Assembly: GCF_019710745.1 (NCBI RefSeq)
Contig: NZ_JAHKJW010000032.1
Span: 1-64,000, forward strand
Source of the DNA: Streptomyces beigongshangae
GTDB lineage: Bacteria > Actinomycetota > Actinomycetes > Streptomycetales > Streptomycetaceae
Reading direction: 5' to 3'
Length of the DNA: 64,000 bases
The position numbers and the translations under genes were made by a program. Of the stretch, positions 45,036-52,259 are shown piece by piece. Numbering within the stretch: the first letter of the stretch is position 1; each line of letters begins with the position of its first letter. Under the pieces are notes generated by a model, which had not been told where the DNA came from, ran no database searches, and saw nothing but the letters and a program-made list of their open reading frames with translations.

Positions 45036-46289
45036 TCACCCCAGCCGGTCCCGCAGGTAGGCCCGCCAGCGGACCGTGAACTCCTCCGGTGACGTGTCCA
45101 GGACCTCCCGCATCCCGGTCTCCACCGCCCCCGCCCGCTTCCCGTGCTCCCCCACGGCCCGGTAGAACTCGCCGAGCCGCACCTCGCCCCACCGCTCGGC
45201 GATCATCCGGCAGGCCAGCCAGCCGCTCTCGTAGGCCCGCGCCAGCTTCCCCGCGTCCCCGTCGAACCCGAAGTCCCCGTCCGCGGGCAGCCCGGCCGGC
45301 ACGTTCCCGCCGGCCACCGCGCGCCGCAGCTCGGGCGCGGCCTGCGCCGCCGAGCGGCCGGTGCCCCGGTAGCCGACCCAGTCCGCGTACCCTTCCGACA
45401 GCCACAGCGGGGTCGCCGCCGAGGTCGCGGTGCGGGTGGCGACATGGGCCGTCTCGTGCGTGAGCACGACCTGCCGGCCGAAGGAGCCCAGCACCCCGTA
45501 CGCGTCGGGGTTGACGATGATCCGGTCGGCGGGCACCCTCCCGGAGCCTCCCCCGGCCTCCGGCCGGGGGGACCCCCCCTTCGCCTCGGTCACCTCGCCC
45601 GTGGTGACCGCTGCGATCCCCCGGTACCCGGCGGCGGGCGCCCCCAGCAGCTGCGCCATCGCCTCCAGCGACTCCGGTACGAGGACGACGACCCGGCCCG
45701 GCCAGTCCCCGCCCCACGCCTCCCGCACCGCGGGCACCGCCCGGTCGGCCAGTCCCGCGTAACCGCGCAGCGCGGCACGGGACTGGCCGACCCCCAGGAC
45801 GAGGCTGCTCCCGCCGCGCACGACCGTCACGGTCCCCTGCTCCCACAGCTGCCGGCCGGCGCCGGCGGCGGGCCGGTCGGCGGTCACGTACCAGCGTCCG
45901 CCGGCGCGCAGGAGGCTCAGCGTGCGGGCGGTGACGACGGGCGCCCGGTCGTGGCCGGCTATGCGGTAGCGCAGGTCCGCGTCGGCCGTGGCGCGGTCGC
46001 CGGAGCGGCTGAGACCGGTCACGCGGTACGACCAGCCGGCCAGCGGGACCGCCCGCAGGTTCCTGAACCCGGTGCGCGCCTCGGCCCGTTCACCGGGGGC
46101 GGCGGAGGCCGGTGCCGCCGTCGCCACGAAGGCCCGCTCGCTGCCGTCGCGCACCGCCGCCGCCCGGCGGTCGAGCACGCGCTGGACGTCGGCGGACGCG
46201 CCGTCGGGCGCCGGGGCACCGCCGCAGCCGACCAGACCGGCCAGCAACAGCCCCACGGCACATCTCGGCGCACGCCCACGACCGGCCAC
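45036..46289 (-). CDS. Secreted lipoprotein zinc metalloprotease-like protein
   Basis: A 417-residue predicted lipoprotein. The signal peptide is short and basic (AGRGRAPRCAVGLLLAGLVG) with lipobox LVGC at about residue 20. An N-terminal domain of the SnoaL/NTF2-like type is followed by the gluzincin motif QVVLTHETAHVATR (HExxH) and LWLSEGYADWVGY with the third ligand Glu. GTG 46289 follows TACGAT (46302-46297) by 7 bp with no ribosome-binding site. It lies downstream of two cell-wall hydrolases on the same strand. Substrate unknown. Confidence 0.87.
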   Translation of the reverse strand: MAGRGRAPRCAVGLLLAGLVGCGGAPAPDGASADVQRVLDRRAAAVRDGSERAFVATAAPASAAPGERAEARTGFRNLRAVPLAGWSYRVTGLSRSGDRATADADLRYRIAGHDRAPVVTARTLSLLRAGGRWYVTADRPAAGAGRQLWEQGTVTVVRGGSSLVLGVGQSRAALRGYAGLADRAVPAVREAWGGDWPGRVVVLVPESLEAMAQLLGAPAAGYRGIAAVTTGEVTEAKGGSPRPEAGGGSGRVPADRIIVNPDAYGVLGSFGRQVVLTHETAHVATRTATSAATPLWLSEGYADWVGYRGTGRSAAQAAPELRRAVAGGNVPAGLPADGDFGFDGDAGKLARAYESGWLACRMIAERWGEVRLGEFYRAVGEHGKRAGAVETGMREVLDTSPEEFTVRWRAYLRDRLG

Positions 46290-46321
46290 GATCCCGATCG
46301 TACGGCGTCGGGCCCGGTGGG

Positions 46322-47332
46322 TCAGGGGCGCGTCACGGCCGAGACGGGCATCATGCCCACCGGGTCGTAGCGCACGGGGGCGCCCGGGTAGGGGGCGTGG
46401 ATCACCTGGCCGTTGCCCACGTACATCCCGACGTGGCTGGCGTCGTCCCGGTAGGTGACGAGGTCCCCGGGCTGCGCCTGTGCGAGCGGCACCCGCCGCC
46501 CGGCGTGCGCCTGGGCCTGCGAGGTGCGCGGCAGACCGACGCCGGCCTGCGCGTACGACCACTGGGTGAGGCCGGAACAGTCGAAGGTGGCGGGTCCGCT
46601 GGCGCCCCAGACGTACGGGCGGCCGACGGCCGAGCGGGCCGCGGCGACGGCGGCGGCCGCCCGCCCGGAGGACGGGACGGCGCCGGTGAGGTCGGGCGTC
46701 CGGGGGGAGCGGGAGGCCCGGTCGTGGGCGGCGCGGTCCTCGTCGGGCATCGCGTTGAGCAGCTGCCGTGCCCTGGCCAGCTTCCGCTCGACGGTGCGCT
46801 TGTGCCGGGCGACGGCCTGACGGCTGCGGTCCAGTTCGGAGAGTTTGCGGGTGGCCTCCACCCGGTCCTGGGCCAGGACGCGCAGGGCGGTCTGCAGCTC
46901 TGCGAGCTCCCCGGCCTGGCGGGCGCTGATGCGGTCGATCGCGGCCGCCTTGTCGAGGTACTCGTCGGGGTCGTCCGAGAACATCAGCGCCAGCGACGGG
47001 TCGAGGCCTCCGGAGCGGTACTGGGCCACGGCCAGCGAACCGAGCGCGTCCCGCATGGCGTTGATGCGGTCCTGCTGGCGGGCGATGCGGTCCCGTACCC
47101 CGTCCACCTCGTCGTGCAGGAGGTCGGCGCGCTCGTCGGCCCTGTTGTACGACTCGGTGGCGTGCTCGGCCTCCGCGTACAGCCGGTTCACCTCGGCGCG
47201 TCTGTCGTCCTGCGGTGCGGCGCCGGCCGGCAGGACGCCGAGGGCCGCGGCCGCGGCGGCCAGTACGCAGAGTGCGGCGCCTCGGGCGCCCCGGTCGAAA
47301 CCGGACGGTACAAGGCGGCGATGGGACCCCAC
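46322..47332 (-). CDS. NlpC/P60 peptidoglycan hydrolase (paralogue 1)
   Basis: Exported endopeptidase cleaving peptide stems of peptidoglycan. The 336 residues have a signal peptide (to about residue 38), a long coiled coil (40-200) and the C-terminal NlpC/P60 domain with ATFDCSGLTQWSYAQAGVGL (Cys), ASHVGMYVGNGQVIHAP (His). GTG 47332 is chosen because GGAAGGGAG lies 11 bp upstream and the product then starts GSHRRL like its paralogue. The linker is richer in Arg and Ala than in paralogue 2. Confidence 0.93.
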   Translation of the reverse strand: MGSHRRLVPSGFDRGARGAALCVLAAAAAALGVLPAGAAPQDDRRAEVNRLYAEAEHATESYNRADERADLLHDEVDGVRDRIARQQDRINAMRDALGSLAVAQYRSGGLDPSLALMFSDDPDEYLDKAAAIDRISARQAGELAELQTALRVLAQDRVEATRKLSELDRSRQAVARHKRTVERKLARARQLLNAMPDEDRAAHDRASRSPRTPDLTGAVPSSGRAAAAVAAARSAVGRPYVWGASGPATFDCSGLTQWSYAQAGVGLPRTSQAQAHAGRRVPLAQAQPGDLVTYRDDASHVGMYVGNGQVIHAPYPGAPVRYDPVGMMPVSAVTRP

Positions 47333-47594
47333 AGGAAGCCGCACTCCCTTCCGCTGACGGTCTGTCGGTCCCCCGGAGTGGGGAAACGCGCCAGACAGTA
47401 GCCGTGCGACCACGCGCGGGCCAAAGACGTCGGCGGACACACAGCGTGACGCCCCGCCCGGGACGCAGGTCACCGGCGGGGCGTGGGGTCGGCGGGCGCC
47501 ACGGGAATTCGCCCGTTCGGGCGGCTTGGTGATCAGCCTTCAGGGGGAACGCGAAGGGCCCCGCCCGAAGGCCGGGCCGGACGCGGACACCGGG

Positions 47595-48626
47595 TCAGAC
47601 GCGGACGCCGAACTGGAAGGAGCCGATGGTGCTCATGGACTCCAGGCGGACGACGGTGCCCGGCTTCGGGGCGTGCAGCACCACGCCGTTGCCGGCGTAC
47701 AGGCCGACGTGCGCCAGGCTGTTGAAGAAGACCAGGTCACCGGGCTTGAGTTCACCACGGCCGATCTTCACGCCGTCGTTGTGCTGCGTGTACGTGGTCC
47801 GGGTGATCGACACACCGGCCTGGCTGTACGCCCACTGCGTCAGACCGGAGCAGTCGTAGGAGTTGGGGCCGCTGCCGCCGGAGACGTACGGCTTGCCCAT
47901 CTGGGTCCGCGCGGCGGCCAGGGCGGCGGCGCCGCGGTCGGAGGCCGGGGCCTCCTTGGTGAGTTCGACGCGCTCGTCGGCGGAGCGGCTGGCGCGCTCC
48001 TCGGCGGTGGTGATGGCCGCCTTCTCCGCGGCCGTCAGGCTGTTGAGAAGCTTCTGCGCCTCGGCGAGCTTGCTCTGGACTTCCTTCTTCTTCTTGCTCA
48101 GCGTCTCGCGGGTCTCGGAGAGCTCCTTGAGCTTGCCGGCCGCCTCCTGGCGCTGCTGGGCGAGGACGCGCTGCTTGTCCTGGACCTTCTTGAGCGCCTC
48201 GACCTGCTGCGCGCTGAGCTGGTCGATGGTGGACGCCTTGTCGAGGTAGTCGTCCGGGTCGGAGGAGAGGAAGAGCTGCACGGAGGGGTCGATGGCACCC
48301 GTCCGGTACTGGGAGCTGGCCATCAGGCCGAGGCCCTCGCGCATGGAGTTGAGATCGTCCTGGCCGCGGGCGACCTGGTCCTGGAGGGTGTCGATCTCCT
48401 TCTCCAGCTTCTCCTGCTTCTCCTCGGCCCCGTTGGCCCTGTCCGTGGCGAGCGCCGACTGCTCGTAGAGCGCGTCGACCTTGGCCTTGACCTCGTCCTT
48501 GCTGGGCTTCTCGCCGGGGGCGGCGTTGGCCGCCTGAGAGCTGAGGGCGACGGCTGCCGCGGCAGCGGTGGTGAGCACGGTCACGCGGGTGCGGCTCGGC
48601 TGCTTCGGTCGACGGTGGGACGCCAC
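47595..48626 (-). CDS. NlpC/P60 peptidoglycan hydrolase (paralogue 2)
   Basis: Second copy of the coiled-coil plus NlpC/P60 architecture, 343 residues. ASHRRPKQPSRTRVTVLTTA begins the signal peptide. The coiled coil is Lys/Glu-rich, and the catalytic region is NSYDCSGLTQWAYSQAGVSI and LAHVGLYAGNGVVLHAP. GTG 48626 follows AAGGAG by 9 bp; ATG 48644 would place that ribosome-binding site inside the gene. The pair arose by duplication: the two share order and spacing of all domains but have diverged. A long leader precedes it. Confidence 0.94.
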   Translation of the reverse strand: MASHRRPKQPSRTRVTVLTTAAAAAVALSSQAANAAPGEKPSKDEVKAKVDALYEQSALATDRANGAEEKQEKLEKEIDTLQDQVARGQDDLNSMREGLGLMASSQYRTGAIDPSVQLFLSSDPDDYLDKASTIDQLSAQQVEALKKVQDKQRVLAQQRQEAAGKLKELSETRETLSKKKKEVQSKLAEAQKLLNSLTAAEKAAITTAEERASRSADERVELTKEAPASDRGAAALAAARTQMGKPYVSGGSGPNSYDCSGLTQWAYSQAGVSITRTTYTQHNDGVKIGRGELKPGDLVFFNSLAHVGLYAGNGVVLHAPKPGTVVRLESMSTIGSFQFGVRV

Positions 48627-48978
48627 GGAGGCGAGCTCCTTCATTACCTCAGCCGCCCACCGAAGACGCCGGTTGGCGGTGTCCCTCCACCGTCACTCCC
48701 GATAAGTGATCACCCGAGCGGAGGTTCGACGCCTGACCCTAGTGATGACCCTGTGATCAGTTCAAATCCTCCTCGGAAAAATCTCGCTCACCAGCGGCAT
48801 TATTTGCGCTCGATTGACGTGCGGTGACACTTGGTTGACGTTACGTCACGTGAAGATTCCACTTACCCGGGCACACCGGTCATGCGTCACGGATGGGGCG
48901 TACGGCATGTATGTGACTTACGGGGCGGAAGGGCGGCTTCAGCCCGACAGGGGCCGGAGTTCCCGGAACGGGCGGGTC
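48627..48978 (-). other. Gene-free 350-bp leader/promoter region of the NlpC/P60 gene
   Basis: The region is richer in A and T than its surroundings. On the minus strand it includes two TGATCA sites about 45 bp apart (48702-48757) and, just before the gene, a hairpin CCGCC-ACCG-loop-CGGT-GGCGG (48661-48688). A GAGGAGG without a usable start lies at about 48770. GACGTTACGTCACGTG near 48838-48853 is palindrome-rich and could bind a regulator. No gene is supported. It does not fit the c-di-AMP riboswitch known before other Streptomyces hydrolase genes. Confidence 0.5.
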
Positions 48979-50328
48979 TCAACCCCGCGAGAAACGCTTG
49001 AGCAGGACCGCGGAGGCCACCGGCCGGGCGCCCGCGGCGGCCACGCCGTCGGCCACCTCGCGGTCGGTGGAGGCGACGATGACGGGCCGGCCCGGCGGTT
49101 CCGCGCGCACCAGCTGGCGGATCAGCTCGTCCGCGGTGACGCCGGGCTTGGAGAACAGCACCCGCACCCCGCGCGGCGGTGCGAGCAGCACCGGGGCGGC
49201 CAGTTCGGCCCCGTCGAAGACACAGGTGACCTCGGCGCCCGTCTGCGCGGCGAGCTGGGAGAGCTGGCCCAGGAGCCGCAGCCGCTGCTTCTCCAGCGGC
49301 ATCTGCGGATAACCGGTCTTGGTGACGTTGTAGCCGTCGACGACCAGGTGCGCCTGCGGCAGCGCGAGCAACTGGTCGAGGATGGCGGGGTCGTGCTCGG
49401 ACAGCGCCCGGGCCGCGATGTCCTTCGGCGTCATACGTCCCGGTTCGACCGCGTCGACGGTCTCCGCGGGCCGTACCGACACCGGCGGCAGGGCGAGTTC
49501 GCGCCGCAGTCCCTGGGCCGCGTCGAGCACGGTGTCCAGGAGCAGCCGTACGCGCATGTCCTCGACGCTGCGCCCCTCCCGGACCGCGCGGCGGGTCGCC
49601 TCCAGGGACGCCTCGACCTCGCCGAGCCGCTGCTTGAGCCGCCGGCTCTCGCTCTCCGCGGCCGACACCTGGGCCTGTCCCTCGCCGCGCACGCCCTCCA
49701 GCTCGGCCCGCAGCTTGCGCAGGGCCGCCTCGCCGCGCTTGACGTCGCTGAGGGCGCCGCGCAGCTTGCGGTGAAGCGATTCGGCTTCCTTCCGCGCCGC
49801 GTCCAGCTCGGTGCGCAGCCGCTCCGTCTCGGCGCGGGTCTGGTCACGGGCCGCGGCGAGTTCCCCGCGCAGCCGCTCCAGCTCGGCGCGGCTCTCCTCG
49901 TCGGCGCGCTCGGCGTCCGCGCGCAGGGCCTCCTCGCCCGCGGCGGTCACCAGCTTCACCCAGCCCGTGGGCCGCAGCACATAGGCCGCGGCCGCGACGT
50001 CCAGCGGGTCCGCGGCCGGGGGCGGCGAGCCCGAGGCGAGAGCGTCCGCCAGCTCGGACTGCGCCTCCCTGAGCTTCTCGGCGATGCGCTGCCGGAAGAG
50101 CGGGTCGGTCTCCATGGCCGCCGCCATCGCCGTACCCGCGAACTTGGCGCGGCGGCTGGGGGTGAACCGGGCGTACTGCCGCAGCTGGACGGGCAGTTCG
50201 GACACGGTCAGCCCGCCGAAACCGTCCGAGACGATCTGCACGACCCGGCGGCGCACGCCGTCGGGCAGCGGCCGGTCGAGCACCTCGGCGTCGCCGTCGT
50301 CCGGCTCCCCGCCCGTGGTCCCGGCCAT
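48979..50328 (-). CDS. NYN/PIN-like (YacP-type) nuclease domain protein with coiled coil
   Basis: A 449-residue protein. Residues 20-120 form a helical domain (VVQIVSDGFGGLTVSELPVQ, RRAKFAGTAMAAAMETDPLF). A coiled coil covers about 130-240 (ELERLRGELAAARDQ). The C-terminal NYN domain has HLVVDGYNVTKTGYPQMPLE, VTCVFDGAELAAP and PVIVASTDREVADGV, supplying the acidic residues of PIN-type RNases. It is likely RNA-directed. ATG 50328 is used. A small zinc-ribbon gene precedes it by 33 bp. Confidence 0.88.
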   Translation of the reverse strand: MAGTTGGEPDDGDAEVLDRPLPDGVRRRVVQIVSDGFGGLTVSELPVQLRQYARFTPSRRAKFAGTAMAAAMETDPLFRQRIAEKLREAQSELADALASGSPPPAADPLDVAAAAYVLRPTGWVKLVTAAGEEALRADAERADEESRAELERLRGELAAARDQTRAETERLRTELDAARKEAESLHRKLRGALSDVKRGEAALRKLRAELEGVRGEGQAQVSAAESESRRLKQRLGEVEASLEATRRAVREGRSVEDMRVRLLLDTVLDAAQGLRRELALPPVSVRPAETVDAVEPGRMTPKDIAARALSEHDPAILDQLLALPQAHLVVDGYNVTKTGYPQMPLEKQRLRLLGQLSQLAAQTGAEVTCVFDGAELAAPVLLAPPRGVRVLFSKPGVTADELIRQLVRAEPPGRPVIVASTDREVADGVAAAGARPVASAVLLKRFSRG

Positions 50329-50361
50329 CCCTCACCCCATCGTCGTGCGGGCCCGCTCCCG

Positions 50362-50601
50362 TCAGGAGCCGGCGCCCGGCCTGTCCACCAGTTCCACCTG
50401 ATCCACCGCGTTGCACCAGCGGCACCGCACGGACTCGATGGTCTCACTGACCACCTCGCGCTCCTCGACCTCGGGTTCCCCGGCCAGATCCAGATGCACG
50501 TACTCGACGACCTTCGACGAGCGCGTCACGTCGAAGCGCGTGAGGTTGCCGCAGAGCGTGCAGCGCCACCGGGTCCGGGCGGTCGGGAGGGGAACCGTCA
50601 T
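50362..50601 (-). CDS. Small zinc-ribbon-like protein
   Basis: A 79-residue protein with two Cys pairs (RWRCTLCGNLTRFDV and VRCRWCNAVDQVEL) separated by 42 residues, as in a zinc ribbon. The middle, VVEYVHLDLAGEPEVEEREV, is conserved in style among actinobacteria. No function is known. It precedes the NYN gene on the same strand, so a shared RNA-related role is possible but unproven. Confidence 0.82.
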   Translation of the reverse strand: MTVPLPTARTRWRCTLCGNLTRFDVTRSSKVVEYVHLDLAGEPEVEEREVVSETIESVRCRWCNAVDQVELVDRPGAGS

Positions 50602-50757
50602 CGTGGCAGTCGCTCTCTTTCCTGAGTCTCGGTGCCGCCCCGGCGTCCCCGGAACGTGTGGCTCGTAACCCTACGGCCTGGCGGGTACTCGACGCCCGTC
50701 CACCGACGGCGGCGGGGCGCTCTGCACGGATAGGTCCCGTTACGTCATGCTCTGCAC

Positions 50758-51489
50758 ATGACCGGCACCTGGAGTACGGCCCTCGGCAGGGCGCTCCGCG
50801 GCCACCCCGCGCCGGTGGCCCACGGACTGATCGCGCTGTGCTGCCTGGTCTTCCTGACCGGCCCGGCCTCGGGGCTCAGCCCTTCGTACGGCATCGGTGA
50901 CGAGCTCCTCTCCGCGCAGCGGGCCTACTTCGAACAGTGGGGCGTGGTGCCCGTCGAGCTGTTCCGGGGCACGCCGCGGGCCGTCGCCGCCCCGGCCACC
51001 GCGCTCTTCGTGCACGGCAGCTGGCTGCATCTCCTGGGCAACATGCTCTTCCTCTACGTCTTCGGCGCGATGGTCGAGGAACGGATGGGCCACTTCCGGT
51101 TCGCCCTCTTCTACGTGGGCTGCGGCTATGTCGCCCTGCTCGGCTACGCGGGCGCCCACGCCGACTCGGCACAGACCCTCGTCGGCGCGTCCGGAGCGAT
51201 CTCCGCGGTCCTGGGAGCGTTCCTCTACCTCTTCCCCACCGCCCGGGTGACCAGTCTCTTCCCGTTCCTCTTCTTCCTGCCGCTGCGGTTCCCCGCCTGG
51301 GTGGTGCTGCCGTTCTGGGTGTCCCTGCAGTGGCTGGCCGCGGCGCGCGCGACGCAGGGCCCCGGGGTCGCCTATCTGGCGCACCTGCTGGGCTTCTCCG
51401 CCGGGTTCCTCCACGCGTGGGTGCGGTACGGGCGTCCGGCTAGAGTGAAATCCCCAGCGACGGCCACCGAGGGAGAAAACCAGCCGTGA
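50758..51489 (+). CDS. Rhomboid-family intramembrane serine protease
   Basis: A 243-residue six-helix protease that cuts within or near membrane helices. HGSWLHLLGNMLFLYVFGAM includes the oxyanion Asn, VGASGAISAVLGAFLYLFP holds the catalytic Ser, and AYLAHLLGFSAGF the catalytic His. ATG 50758 lacks a clear ribosome-binding site. The stop overlaps the next gene by 4 bp. Confidence 0.95.
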   Translation: MTGTWSTALGRALRGHPAPVAHGLIALCCLVFLTGPASGLSPSYGIGDELLSAQRAYFEQWGVVPVELFRGTPRAVAAPATALFVHGSWLHLLGNMLFLYVFGAMVEERMGHFRFALFYVGCGYVALLGYAGAHADSAQTLVGASGAISAVLGAFLYLFPTARVTSLFPFLFFLPLRFPAWVVLPFWVSLQWLAAARATQGPGVAYLAHLLGFSAGFLHAWVRYGRPARVKSPATATEGENQP

Positions 51490-51767
51490 TCACCGCGATC
51501 GTGCTCATCAAGACCAGCGTGGACCGGATTCCCGAGATCGCCGAGTCGATCGCGGCGCTGGACAGCGTCAGCGAGGTCTTCTCCGTGACGGGGACGTACG
51601 ACCTGATCGCCATGGTCCGGGTGACGGCCCACGACGACCTGGCCGACGTCATCCCCGGGAGGATCAGCAAGATCCCGGGTGTGGAGGGCACGGACACGCA
51701 CGTGGCGTTCCGTACGTACTCGCAGCACGACCTGGAGGCGGCTTTCGCGATCGGTCTCGACAACTAG
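51486..51767 (+). CDS. Stand-alone Lrp/AsnC-type RAM domain protein
   Basis: A 93-residue effector-binding domain with no DNA-binding part. ITAIVLIKTSVDRIPEIAES and VSEVFSVTGTYDLIAMVRVT are typical of the RAM fold. Such proteins assemble into decamers and bind amino acids. GTG 51486 overlaps the rhomboid stop (GTGA) and GAGGGAG is upstream, so the two are co-expressed. Confidence 0.93.
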   Translation: MITAIVLIKTSVDRIPEIAESIAALDSVSEVFSVTGTYDLIAMVRVTAHDDLADVIPGRISKIPGVEGTDTHVAFRTYSQHDLEAAFAIGLDN

Positions 51768-51825
51768 CCCGCCGGGGGCCGGGGGAATCCGGGTGCACTG
51801 CCGGGTGCGGGTGCGTCGTGGCTTG

Positions 51826-51842
51826 TCGCGCAGTTCCCCGCG
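51826..51842. repeat. Half copy of the dispersed palindrome
   Basis: TCGCGCAGTTCCCCGCG is one arm of the element at 42404; the other arm is absent. It lies 58 bp after the RAM protein stop. A short CCCTTCGGGG hairpin follows. Confidence 0.8.
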
Positions 51843-51878
51843 TCCCTTCGGGGCGCTGCCCGCCCGGGCGCCTTCGGA

Positions 51879-51906
51879 TGAAGAGTTCTTCATCGTGCGC
51901 TCATCC
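51879..51906 (+). promoter_or_regulatory. Predicted response-regulator operator, copy A
   Basis: TGAAG at 51879, CTTCAT at 51888 and GCTCATCC at 51899. The TCAT half-sites are 11 bp apart as expected for an OmpR-type dimer. The site ends 33 bp before ATG 51939. A near-identical copy occurs at 54560. Confidence 0.65.
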
Positions 51907-51938
51907 CGGGGGCCCGGTGGCGGGCGCAGGATCGGGCC

Positions 51939-52259
51939 ATGGTCTTCTCCCATCGGATCGCGGCCCTCGCCGCCGTCGTGGTGATCCCCCTGGGGATCGC
52001 CGCCACCAGTTACGCCCTCACCGACAGTCCGGAGTCCCCGAAGGTGCCGCCCAAGGTGGAGCTGGGCAGCGGGTCGCCCCCGGTGACGCCCACCGCCACG
52101 AAACCGGCCGCGACCCCCACCCCGACCCCGACAACGACCCCCAGTGACCAGGTCGTGTCACGACCCCCGGTGAGCGACGACGACGATGACGACGGACCGG
52201 GGGACGACGCACGGGACGACGACGGACCCGGGGACGACGGGCCGGAGGACGACGGCTGA
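51939..52259 (+). CDS. Small exported acidic protein
   Basis: Unrecognised 106-residue protein. A signal peptide (MVFSHRIAALAAVVVIPLG to about residue 27) is followed by a Pro/Thr-rich stretch (TPTATKPAATPTPTPTTTP) and a C-terminus made almost only of Asp, Gly and Pro (DDDDDDGPGDD). It may bind cations outside the cell. The ATG has no ribosome-binding site. The last 74 bp overlap the sensor kinase in another frame, and a predicted operator lies upstream. A role as a signal-binding accessory is inference. Confidence 0.75.
   Translation: MVFSHRIAALAAVVVIPLGIAATSYALTDSPESPKVPPKVELGSGSPPVTPTATKPAATPTPTPTTTPSDQVVSRPPVSDDDDDDGPGDDARDDDGPGDDGPEDDG

Noticed and set aside
48627-48900. c-di-AMP (ydaO) riboswitch before the NlpC/P60 gene
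   Set aside because: The conserved ydaO core blocks are not visible, although the gene type made it likely.
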